A stretch of DNA of 64,000 nt from JAZKIX01 sp040384645 (GTDB lineage: Bacteria; Pseudomonadota; Gammaproteobacteria; Burkholderiales; Burkholderiaceae_D), in contig JAZKIX010000183.1 in assembly GCA_040384645.1 (NCBI GenBank), forward strand, positions 10,192-74,191, read 5' to 3'. The notes beneath the pieces were generated by a model that had not been told where the DNA came from, made no database searches, and was given only the letters and a program-made list of their open reading frames with translations. Positions 16,724-25,188 of this stretch are shown in pieces. Made by a program: the position numbers and the translations under genes. The stretch's first letter is position 1. Each line of letters opens with the position of its first letter.

Positions 16724-18238
16724 CTATAGAAATCCAACATCGGTTGCGCTGCCAAAGTTGACCAAATTCGGGAAAATAGTATTTAGTTCCCCGACACTGG
16801 CATTAGACATCCACTTAGACAAAGTCGCCGCATATTGATCGGCGGAAGTTACAGGAATTAAACGGCCTTGGCCAGAGTCGAAAGGGTTATTCGAAGGCAA
16901 GGCGCTCGTATTGATTTTCATATTGTGAAACTGACCATATATCTTGCCACCCTTGACCGCGCCGCCCATCACCATATGGTGTGAACCCCATCCATGGTCC
17001 GACCCTTTTCCATTCGACGTAAGAGTGCGGCTAAAGTCGGACTCGGTAAATGTGGTGACGTTGTTCTGTACGCCTAGCTCAACCGTTGCGTCATAAAACG
17101 CTTTCAGTGCACCATCGAGCTGCCCGAGTAAATCGGCATGTTTACCATAAATGGTTGGCGTCTCACCCGCACCAGGTTTCAATGTGCTCGTGCTGGTATC
17201 GAGCTGATCACTATGCGTATCAAAGCTGCCGCCGACCGAGACAAAAAAGATTTGGCGCTTTACGCCAAGTGCCTGGCGATTGGCAATCATCATCGCCACC
17301 GAGCGCAATTGAGAAGCTAAGGGATTGCCGGCAGGGAAGACAGTATTAATCGGATGACTCTGAATGTAATTGCCGCTGGCATCTTTTCCTGTGTACAAGG
17401 TGTTCAAAATCAAATTATTCAACTCGACTGAACGTGTTGCGACATCGCCAAACTGGTCTTCCAACTTATTGCTACGCAGCATCGTGATCGAGTTTTGATA
17501 CACCGCCTGGGAATTTGCGCCAGTGGTGGCATTGGTATCCCAGTCGCGCCAAGCCGTGATGCGTTGCACGATAGTGCTCTTGGGATCGGTGCGGTAACTA
17601 CCAATTTGATGCGCGACATTGGGGATAGCGACGGCGGAACTGCCTTTCAAGAAAATGCTCGAACTAGCCGTCGAAATCGATACCGATAATTGTCCGGTAT
17701 TGGCGGTTTGGATCATATCGGCTAGTCGCCCGCCCCAACCCGTGGTGACTGGTGCTTTCGGATTGGCGGTATGCCAGTGCTCTTGCATATCGGAATGAGA
17801 AAATAGCTGGGGAGGCAAATTGACTTTATTCTTGTAATTCGCTAACGAGGTTGGCTGCAAGATAACGCCTACATTGGACACAACTGCCAGTTTTTGGCTT
17901 CTGAATAATGCGCTAACTTGCGTCATGCGTGGATGGAAGCCAAAACTACCTTGCGCTGCATCTGTGACCGTATTAGCTGCAAAGTTGGCCAACGGAATTG
18001 CCAACGGACCTCGGTTTTTAGTGTAGTCAGCGAAGCGAGCAGCATCCAGCGGCACAATCATATTGTGTGAATCATTTCCCCCGAATAGGAAGACGCACAC
18101 CAGCGCCTTGTAGTCGTTATACGGTCCTGCACCATAAGCAAGTTCGCTCATTGCCGACATGAGTGGTACGGACGTTATTTGACCCATCAATTTCAAGAAA
18201 TCGCGGCGCTTCATTTTTTTGATGTCGAAGTGTTGCAT
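16724..18238 (-). CDS. DUF1501 domain secreted protein
   Basis: 504 residues. The N-terminus KMKRRDFLKLMGQITSVP resembles a twin-arginine-type leader (RR, then a short hydrophobic stretch), expected of this family. DUF1501 proteins are related in fold to sulfatase/phosphatase-like enzymes; their substrates are unknown. Conserved-looking parts are VCVFLFGGNDSHNMIVPLD (about 47), SDFSRTLTSNGKGSDHGWGSHHMVMGG (about 400) and a C-terminal metal-site-like region. GGAG at 18244-18247 precedes the ATG. It is co-transcribed with the DUF1800 gene, 11 bases upstream; this pairing is common in proteobacteria and planctomycetes. Confidence 0.85.
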   Translation of the reverse strand: MQHFDIKKMKRRDFLKLMGQITSVPLMSAMSELAYGAGPYNDYKALVCVFLFGGNDSHNMIVPLDAARFADYTKNRGPLAIPLANFAANTVTDAAQGSFGFHPRMTQVSALFRSQKLAVVSNVGVILQPTSLANYKNKVNLPPQLFSHSDMQEHWHTANPKAPVTTGWGGRLADMIQTANTGQLSVSISTASSSIFLKGSSAVAIPNVAHQIGSYRTDPKSTIVQRITAWRDWDTNATTGANSQAVYQNSITMLRSNKLEDQFGDVATRSVELNNLILNTLYTGKDASGNYIQSHPINTVFPAGNPLASQLRSVAMMIANRQALGVKRQIFFVSVGGSFDTHSDQLDTSTSTLKPGAGETPTIYGKHADLLGQLDGALKAFYDATVELGVQNNVTTFTESDFSRTLTSNGKGSDHGWGSHHMVMGGAVKGGKIYGQFHNMKINTSALPSNNPFDSGQGRLIPVTSADQYAATLSKWMSNASVGELNTIFPNLVNFGSATDVGFL

Positions 18239-18249
18239 GCTGAAGCTCC

Positions 18250-20169
18250 TTATTTCTGAACAGAATAGTCGGGCGAATTAATAATCAGCCAAAGCGCCAT
18301 ATTGACGCGCTCTAACCGATCTTTTGCATTCCTGGTCGGGTCGCCGCTTGTATTTGCGCGGACAGCTATTTTCCCGACAGAAGTCACCAGAGCTGCCTTA
18401 AAAGTAGGATTGATACTGCCAGAACAAAGTAAAAGGTCTAATTCATCCACCAATTTTGTCGCTGAGTCGGCAATGCTGGTGTAAAAGCTATAGTCCGGAA
18501 TCATCCGGTTGGCTACCGTACTACTACCGTGATCAAAGCCGCCAATGATTCCCCACTTGCTGAAATCAGCAAACCCCGCTACGGACGACGCATTGGTAAT
18601 TTCGAATTCAGGTCCATCTAGGTTAGCCGACGCTAGCGGACCGGCCGGAGTGTAATCGGCATGATAGAAATTGAATACGGATGGCGCCTTCAAGGGATTT
18701 TGGTTGAGTGCTGTAGCATTGCTAAAGTCCCACAAGTCATAATAGCCGCCCGCACGACGTGCGTTAAACGCACGATGCATTTGCGTAAAGCGAATGACTG
18801 GTTCCGTCAGCTTGCCGTAGTTGGGTTGTTTGGCGGTATTGGCACTACGGGCTTCGTCGTCTAGCAGTATTGCCTTAATGACCGCTTTCATGTCTCCACG
18901 CACACCGCTCCCATTGTCGTTGAATTTCAATGCGACACGTTGTATATATTGAGCGGTGGGGTTCGATGTTACTAGGCGCTGAATTAGCTGTTTGGCTAAG
19001 AAAGGACCGACATTTGGATGATTGAAAATGTTGTCGATTGCCTTGTTTAAATCATCTCGGACAAATTGTGCAAGTTCCGCATCGGTCGGCGCGTGGTTGA
19101 AATTTGCACTGGGTAGAATTGTATTCGGAGCGCCATCGTAGACAAGCAATGTTTTTTCGTACATGTCATGGGCGGGTCCACTAATGAATCCCTTGTCAAT
19201 TGAATTTCGAAACGACGTTACCCAAGGTACCATTGGAGTGGACCAAGCGGCACATGATTTTTGACTGCGAATCGCTGCATCTGAATGCCAAAGGTCAGGG
19301 TATAGCCATTTCCAAGGATCGGCCTGATTTTGTCCAGCAAATGTCCAACCAGAGAATACTCTAGCGAACTCCTTGACTGTGTCTTCAGTGTAGGTTGGTA
19401 TTGGGTTGTTGTTCCCGTCCAGCTTTATGCTTCCGTCGGTGTTCAGCATTATCAAGCCAATTGAAAAGAGCTGCATCACTTCACGTGCATAATTTTCATC
19501 TGGCTGAGTACTCAACAATGGATCGGCCTTGGCGCTTTCCTTCATGCTTAAATATTCGCCCATCACAGGACTGAGCGTGACATTCATCATCAAGTCGCGC
19601 ACATTACCAAATGCCCCGGCATTGAGTACGTCAAGATATTGCGCCAGTCCACAGGGCGCATCGCCTACCGTATTATTATTTTGGGAAACAACAAAAATTT
19701 GCGACAGTGCGTAAGACACGCGCTGCCGTAGCTGGTCGTCGCCTTCTATATATTGTTTCCAGATCGACGGTTGCGTTACTGCCCAAGGACTCGCAATTAA
19801 CTTTGTATCCGCTTTTACGGTGGCTAAATGAGATACGCTGGGTTTGGCAAATTGCTCATCGATCCACGCGTTATAGCCTTGTTTTCGTACTTTGAGGATG
19901 TCCGCGCTGTTTGCACCGAAGGTGGCTTGACGGAGGAAGCGGGCGGCTGCTTGAATGGGCCCTTTGCCGGGAGTTCGAATTATCAAAAAATCGTTGNNNN
20001 NNNNNNCGGACAAAGCAGAACTGGCGAGTGGAACAACAAGTGCCGATAATTGTGTATTCCCAAACGTTGGGACAGTAACGAGATCAATTTCTTCTGCAGC
20101 AGCGATAGCTGGCGCTAGAAATTGAATCGCAGCTAAAAATTTGAGTGTGAAAAAACGGGTAACAGGCAT
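18250..20169 (-). CDS. DUF1800 domain exported protein (contains assembly gap)
   Basis: About 640 residues with an N-terminal signal peptide (FFTLKFLAAIQFLAPAIAAA). The DUF1800 domain begins near AARFLRQATFG and includes WIDEQFAKPSVSH, QLRQRVSYALSQIFVVS, ENYAREVMQLFSIG and the C-terminal KAPSVFNFYHADYTPAG. Function unknown; it is usually encoded beside a DUF1501 protein, as here. Ten N at 19997-20006 interrupt the linker after the signal peptide. Relatives often carry extra linker sequence there, so the true length is uncertain. Confidence 0.85.
   Translation of the reverse strand: MPVTRFFTLKFLAAIQFLAPAIAAAEEIDLVTVPTFGNTQLSALVVPLASSALSXXXXNDFLIIRTPGKGPIQAAARFLRQATFGANSADILKVRKQGYNAWIDEQFAKPSVSHLATVKADTKLIASPWAVTQPSIWKQYIEGDDQLRQRVSYALSQIFVVSQNNNTVGDAPCGLAQYLDVLNAGAFGNVRDLMMNVTLSPVMGEYLSMKESAKADPLLSTQPDENYAREVMQLFSIGLIMLNTDGSIKLDGNNNPIPTYTEDTVKEFARVFSGWTFAGQNQADPWKWLYPDLWHSDAAIRSQKSCAAWSTPMVPWVTSFRNSIDKGFISGPAHDMYEKTLLVYDGAPNTILPSANFNHAPTDAELAQFVRDDLNKAIDNIFNHPNVGPFLAKQLIQRLVTSNPTAQYIQRVALKFNDNGSGVRGDMKAVIKAILLDDEARSANTAKQPNYGKLTEPVIRFTQMHRAFNARRAGGYYDLWDFSNATALNQNPLKAPSVFNFYHADYTPAGPLASANLDGPEFEITNASSVAGFADFSKWGIIGGFDHGSSTVANRMIPDYSFYTSIADSATKLVDELDLLLCSGSINPTFKAALVTSVGKIAVRANTSGDPTRNAKDRLERVNMALWLIINSPDYSVQK
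19997..20006. other. Assembly gap (10 N) in the DUF1800 gene
   Basis: Placeholder of unknown true length in the N-terminal linker. Both flanks read in the DUF1800 frame only if the ten N are taken at face value. Confidence 0.95.
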
Positions 20170-21151
20170 TATTTAACCTTTTTTATTCGCATGATCTTCT
20201 AGCTGCGTATCGAAGAAAATCGCTAGAAATGCAGTATTGGGATTGAGCAACAGTGTTAATTATAGTCACAGTTTACTCACTAGCAATAGATAATTTAAGT
20301 AATTCACGATGCGGCCAATATCCGACCTCATGCGTCGAACGAAATAGCATATGCCAAGATGAAGAGAATGACCTAGAGTTCGAAACTGGCGGCAGTTCCA
20401 GTATGGATGGGCTTGAGTAACGAGCAGTTGATCTGGTATGCCGCGATTTTGCGATCTTCGTCCGAGTGCCTTGAGGTAGGTAATTCATGGTGCAATCGGT
20501 TGAGGTGCTGAGTTGCATCTGCACATAGGTTAAAGTAGCAAGCTAGTACCTTCTCCCACGATCTTTTCCGGAGAGTCTGCAGTGAAGGCGCTATTAGCAT
20601 AGATCAAGACCTAGTCAGGCAAAGTCGATCAAGGGCTGGCAATAGGTTAGTCGAACCCAAAAACGCTTTGGCGAGCTGGCCGTCGTCAAGAAAAATGATT
20701 TGATGATATAGAAATAGTGGCGCTTGGAAGCCAAATAAGCGCGAGGGACTTCGGTGCGCTAGAGTGATTAGTTGGTGTCGAACCTTTTGATGGGAAACTG
20801 TTTGTATAATCTGGGCCGTTGAGTGTTTTGACGATCGCTTTCAAAGTAAAAATTCCTGAACGGAATGCGTCGTCTTCATTATTCGAACCTAAATTATGCA
20901 TTTCTAACGCGGTTGTATTGTTGATAATGGTTAAGCGTGACACACGGACAACTGTTACCGTTAAAGGTACGTTATTTGTCCCTGAGTGTCGGTCTGCACC
21001 TTGATCGGTCGCTTATATTGCATGTATTGGTTGTCAGATGGGCATTAACGGCTGTAACCCATACAGGCAATCTGCCGCCCGCCGTCATTGAACTGCACAT
21101 GAAAGTAAAACCTACTGTTGTGTTCGAATTAGACCCATTACACTATCGAAA
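20170..21151. other. About 980 bp without an intact gene; possible decayed coding DNA
   Basis: No intact convincing ORF. Between about 20686 and 21120 the minus strand reads as protein-like text in two frames. One frame runs from about 21012 through NNVPLTVTVVRVSRLTIINN to a stop at 20686. An upstream frame holds AGGRLPVWVTAVNAHLTTNT before a stop. This looks like a frameshifted beta-rich exported protein, family not recognised. 20170-20680 shows nothing recognisable. Confidence 0.35.
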
Positions 21152-22102
21152 TCACTGTTGCCCAATGGTTAGTGTGGGCACACCAGGCGTAGTATTTCCA
21201 GCATTTTTGTTGTTGCCAAAAGAAATTATTTGTCCGCCGCCAGATGAAACTAGTCCTTGTGGATTGCCAAAAATAGTTGTGTTAGATAGATATATTTTTG
21301 CAGCACTACCATTGGAAAGAATGCCTGATTGAGCACCATTACTGACACTAGAATTTTCAATAAACATTTCAGCTGCCCCGCTTGATGAGAACACAACGAA
21401 ACCGTTACCAGGCGATGTGTTGGAGGCTAAACTATTCCGTACCATTGCCTTAGTGTTGGCTTCTATGCGCATGCCAAAGTTGTTTTGATCGAACCGTACA
21501 TTGTCGAGCGACACAGTTGCTGCTACACCAACTGGTTTAACGAGAATTCCGCCGCCTCCATTTATGGGATCGATCACATTTCGTATTATAGTGTCTCTTA
21601 CAAACAGTGCATTGTTTGCTGTTGGATTTTGAGCATCGATTCCAATGCCACGAAAATTCTCAATAACACAATTTTCAACATGTAATTCTTTACCATTGAT
21701 AAACCGAATTCCGTTTAACCCAGGGGATGCGGTCGCACTAAGGCCCTGCATATGGATACCTCTAATCGTCACGACATCGGTCGCTGATGCATTAACAATA
21801 ATCGCATTTGTTCCTGAGGCCAAAATACTGGCCATTAACGCGGCACCATCAATAGTAATAGACTTGGTAATTGTGACTGCTCCAAATCCGCCTGAGTCAA
21901 TTACATTGATTTCACCACCAGCAGCAGTTTTGGAAATTGCCCCTGCAAACGTTTTGCAAGGTGCGGTGCGGCTACATGGGTTGACATCGTCACCGACACC
22001 AGAAACCCAAGTCCTTGTAGCTTGAGCGGACACCAACTGGGACGAAAATATTACCACCAGTAATAATAAAATCTTAAAATATGCGAGCGGCGATTTAAAC
22101 AT
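21152..22102 (-). CDS. Secreted right-handed parallel beta-helix protein
   Basis: 316 residues. A clear signal peptide (ILLLLVVIFSSQLVSA, cut before QATRTW) is followed by the opening motif TWVSGVGDDVNPCSRTAPCKTFAGAI, typical of a widespread family of bacterial beta-helix proteins. The rest is regular short beta-turn repeats (ITIDGAAL, VTIRGIHMQGL, LHVENCVIENF, LFVRDTIIRNV, MFIENSSVSNG, IYLSNTTIFGN), a pectate-lyase-like solenoid. No catalytic residues can be assigned. A surface or extracellular glycan-binding role is possible but unproven. Confidence 0.85.
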   Translation of the reverse strand: MFKSPLAYFKILLLLVVIFSSQLVSAQATRTWVSGVGDDVNPCSRTAPCKTFAGAISKTAAGGEINVIDSGGFGAVTITKSITIDGAALMASILASGTNAIIVNASATDVVTIRGIHMQGLSATASPGLNGIRFINGKELHVENCVIENFRGIGIDAQNPTANNALFVRDTIIRNVIDPINGGGGILVKPVGVAATVSLDNVRFDQNNFGMRIEANTKAMVRNSLASNTSPGNGFVVFSSSGAAEMFIENSSVSNGAQSGILSNGSAAKIYLSNTTIFGNPQGLVSSGGGQIISFGNNKNAGNTTPGVPTLTIGQQ

Positions 22103-22196
22103 TTGAATTTCCTTGACGTAAACGATGATTTTATCAAGATTAACTGCTCTTAACAGTGTGAGAAATTTGTATTCGGGTTTTTATTTTTGGCAATCG

Positions 22197-22374
22197 GTAA
22201 CTATTCAGCTCCCTTGAAGGAAAATTTGATGCCTTTAAAATCAGTAACTTACTGAGCGATAAAAATGGCTGTATAGACAGTAAACGCATTTTTCGCTAAA
22301 TTTCTAGCCATAAACGGGGGCCTAAATGCAATTTCTGCTGGTAAGTCTTTGATTTGTATGGTTTGAATAGTTAC
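22197..22374. mobile_element. MITE B: 178-bp non-coding element with GTAA ends
   Basis: Terminal inverted repeats GTAACTATTCA / TGAATAGTTAC (11 bp perfect) match those of MITE A. Flanks GGCAATCG and GACAATTG form an 8-bp duplication with 6 of 8 identities. The interior is A/T-rich, has no ORF and is unrelated to the hairpin interior of MITE A. It lies upstream of the beta-helix gene. Confidence 0.65.
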
Positions 22375-22528
22375 GACAATTGAAAAGATCAAATTCTGAA
22401 TAAGTAAAATAAAAATGGCACTGAAGCTATCAGTACTCTGATGCGGTGAGTAAATAATTTTTCAATGAGAAATCAAATCTCATCGAGACAGCCGGAGGAG
22501 ATTTGATTTCTTTCCTTAAATTCTTTTG

Positions 22529-22909
22529 CTATCTAACGGAGACTGCACCGTTAGAGGTTGTATCAATTGTGGGAAAACTGTTGGTTCCACTTTGGAACGT
22601 AGTAGTTATGCAACCTGTAGTGAATATTCTCAATGGGGTTCCAGCTGATTTCGCCGTCAAAGCCATCGCAAGAATGCTCTTCAAATTTGGATGATTTGCA
22701 GGAATATCGAAACGTGCAGCATTACATCCGGCTTCTAAAACAGTGGCATCAAGAATAACATTAATGCTACCGTCTCCATAGCTTCCGACAGCCACAACAT
22801 TAGCATTAGTGACGGCATTGCCATAGGCAAATCCCGCAAATGACAACATCGGTAAGGCTAAAAAAATAGAAAGTTGTTTTTTCCAGGAGTTTTTAAAATT
22901 GATACTCAT
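22529..22909 (-). CDS. Small exported protein, unknown family
   Basis: 126 residues from the ATG at 22909, which has GAGGAAAAAT immediately upstream; an in-frame start at 22960 is less likely. The signal peptide is KKQLSIFLALPMLSFAGFAYG. The mature part is about 100 residues with two cysteines (in LEAGCNAARF and FTTGCITTTF) that could form a disulfide, and is probably beta-rich. The role is not recognised. It lies next to the beta-helix gene on the same strand but 426 bases away, so it is probably a separate unit. Confidence 0.65.
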   Translation of the reverse strand: MSINFKNSWKKQLSIFLALPMLSFAGFAYGNAVTNANVVAVGSYGDGSINVILDATVLEAGCNAARFDIPANHPNLKSILAMALTAKSAGTPLRIFTTGCITTTFQSGTNSFPTIDTTSNGAVSVR

Positions 22910-23144
22910 ATTTTTCCTCATTTTTAAATAATTAAGTGACAAAATAACACCATTTTCCATCCAAATACACCAACTAAAAACACACCATCATTTTTTCTGA
23001 AAATATATTGATCATAATACTGTTTCGTACAAGAAAAACGTCTTACTAGTATTGCACATAAGTTTCACTTTAGCACTAAAAAGGCTATTTATCGAGCATT
23101 TACATTGAGTAGCCTATGTCAAACGTAAAAATAAATGCATTATT

Positions 23145-24080
23145 TTAAAATGATTTTAACTTGGTCAGAAAATCCGAATACACCCCCCGGATTCCTTCCA
23201 CTAATTCAATCTGCGCCCGCCAGCCAATTGCTGTCATCCGAGAAGTATCTAACAGTTTGCGTGGTGTACCGTCTGGTTTGGATGTATCGAATTCAATCTT
23301 GCCTTCAAATCCAACTGTCGCCATGATCGTTTCGGCTAACGTTTGGATTGTGACATCAGTTCCTGTGCCGACATTGAATAATCTTTCTTCCAGATCTTGC
23401 TCCATCAAGAATACACAGGCATTGGCCATATCGTCGACATGCAAAAACTCTCTCATTGGTTTGCCAGAACCCCATACAACAACCGTTTTATCGCCGCGTA
23501 CCTTTGCCTCATGCGCTTTACGAATTAGGGCAGGCAAAACATGGCTGTTATTGAGGTCATAATTGTCATTAGGCCCGTACAAGTTAGTTGGCATTACGCT
23601 TATGTAATGTGTGTCATATTGTCGGTTATAACTCTCGCAGAGTTTGATTCCTGCTATTTTTGCAATGGCGTAAGGTTCGTTTGTTGGCTCTAAAGGCCCA
23701 GTAAGCAAGTATTCTTCTTTTATCGGTTGTGGACAATCGCGCGGATAAATACAACTCGAGCCTAAAAATAGCAAGCGTTGGACACCAGTTGTCCAAGCAG
23801 CGTGCAGTACATTGGTTTCTATCATTAAATTTTGATAAATAAACTCGGCGCGATATGTATTGTTGGCTTGTATCCCACCTACCTTGGCTGCCGCAAGAAA
23901 AACATAGTCAGGGCGCTCCTGCGCAAAAAACTTTGTCACTGCTGCCTGATCTGTTAAATCCAGCTCCGTATGGGTTCTGGTTACGATGTTCGCGTAACCA
24001 TTGCGAGTCAGTTGACGAATAATTGCAGAGCCAACCATGCCTCGATGGCCTGCCACATAGATTTTTGCCGTGTTCTTCAT
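23145..24080 (-). CDS. fcl: GDP-L-fucose synthase
   Basis: NADPH-dependent epimerase-reductase converting GDP-4-keto-6-deoxymannose to GDP-L-fucose. The start at 24080 (MKNTAKIYVAGHRGMVGSAI) is preferred to an in-frame start at 24146, which overlaps gmd by 62 bases. The product is 311 residues. It has the extended SDR nucleotide motif GHRGMVG, AAKVGGI and the catalytic Y137xxxK141 (YAIAK). It follows gmd after four bases, giving a complete two-step route from GDP-mannose, itself supplied by manC at the far end of the locus. Confidence 0.96.
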   Translation of the reverse strand: MKNTAKIYVAGHRGMVGSAIIRQLTRNGYANIVTRTHTELDLTDQAAVTKFFAQERPDYVFLAAAKVGGIQANNTYRAEFIYQNLMIETNVLHAAWTTGVQRLLFLGSSCIYPRDCPQPIKEEYLLTGPLEPTNEPYAIAKIAGIKLCESYNRQYDTHYISVMPTNLYGPNDNYDLNNSHVLPALIRKAHEAKVRGDKTVVVWGSGKPMREFLHVDDMANACVFLMEQDLEERLFNVGTGTDVTIQTLAETIMATVGFEGKIEFDTSKPDGTPRKLLDTSRMTAIGWRAQIELVEGIRGVYSDFLTKLKSF

Positions 24081-24084
24081 GATC

Positions 24085-25188
24085 CTATTCGTGGTAGTCA
24101 TAGGTGGAGAATCCATGCTTCTTGACCAGTTCGTCGCGCTCAGCACTTTTCAGATCTTCACGTACCATCTCTGATACCAGTTCTTCAAAACTTATCTTGG
24201 GTACCCAGCCGAGTTTTTCTTTGGCTTTTGTGGGATCACCCAATAAGGTTTCTACCTCAGTAGGCCGGAAATATCGTGGGTCAACCTTGACGATGACCTT
24301 GCCTTTGTCATCTGTGCCCGTTTCGTCTACGCCATTACCTTGCCAGTGGATAATGATACTCAACTCTTTTGCAGCTGCATCCACAAAATCGCGCACACTG
24401 TATTGCACGCCTGTGGCGATTACAAAGTCTTCAGCTTTGTCTTGCTGCAGCATCAGCCATTGCATTTCGACATAGTCCTTAGCATGACCCCAGTCGCGTT
24501 TAGCATCCAGGTTGCCCAAAAAAAGGCAGTCCTGCAGTCCTAGCTTGATGCGCGCCAGCGCTCGAGTAATTTTGCGTGTGACAAACGTCTCACCTCGGAC
24601 GGGAGATTCATGATTAAACAGAATTCCGTTGCAAGCATACATTCCATAGGCTTCGCGATAGTTTACCGTGATCCAATATGCGTAAAGCTTGGCCACCGCG
24701 TAAGGGCTGCGCGGGTAAAAGGGTGTGGTCTCCTTTTGCGGAGTTTCTTGTACTAATCCATAAAGCTCCGACGTAGAAGCTTGATAAAAACGAGTCTTTT
24801 TTTCCAGACCAAGGATGCGAATCGCTTCCAGAATACGCAAAGGACCGAGTGCATCCGAGTTCGCGGTGTATTCGGGTTCTTCAAACGATACCGCCACGTG
24901 GCTCTGTGCCGCCAAATTGTATATTTCGTCCGGTTGCACTTGCTGAATGATGCGAGTGAGGCTGGATGAGTCCGTCATGTCTCCGTAATGTAAGATGTGA
25001 AGCTTCAGTTTCAGGTTCTTTTCGTGCGGGTCTTGATACAGATGGTCGATTCGGTCGGTATTGAAGAGCGAAGATCGGCGCTTGATCCCGTGGACAATGT
25101 AGCCCTTCTGCAGCAAAAGCTCTGCCAGATACGCCCCATCCTGACCGGTTATTCCGGTTATAAGCGCTACTTTAGTATACTTTGTCAT
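24085..25188 (-). CDS. gmd: GDP-mannose 4,6-dehydratase
   Basis: First step of GDP-fucose synthesis. 367 residues, standard length. The NADP motif TGITGQDGAYLAE, the KRRSSLFNTDRIDHL region, STSELYG and catalytic Y163xxxK167 are all present, as is the GDP-binding FNHESPVRGETFVTRKI. It overlaps the upstream membrane-protein gene by an ATGA, so is translationally coupled, and precedes fcl by four bases. Confidence 0.97.
   Translation of the reverse strand: MTKYTKVALITGITGQDGAYLAELLLQKGYIVHGIKRRSSLFNTDRIDHLYQDPHEKNLKLKLHILHYGDMTDSSSLTRIIQQVQPDEIYNLAAQSHVAVSFEEPEYTANSDALGPLRILEAIRILGLEKKTRFYQASTSELYGLVQETPQKETTPFYPRSPYAVAKLYAYWITVNYREAYGMYACNGILFNHESPVRGETFVTRKITRALARIKLGLQDCLFLGNLDAKRDWGHAKDYVEMQWLMLQQDKAEDFVIATGVQYSVRDFVDAAAKELSIIIHWQGNGVDETGTDDKGKVIVKVDPRYFRPTEVETLLGDPTKAKEKLGWVPKISFEELVSEMVREDLKSAERDELVKKHGFSTYDYHE

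Noticed and set aside
20937..21332. 131-residue plus-strand ORF before the beta-helix gene
   Set aside because: Half of it is antisense to the well-supported beta-helix gene and the rest lies in the relic region; no domain seen.
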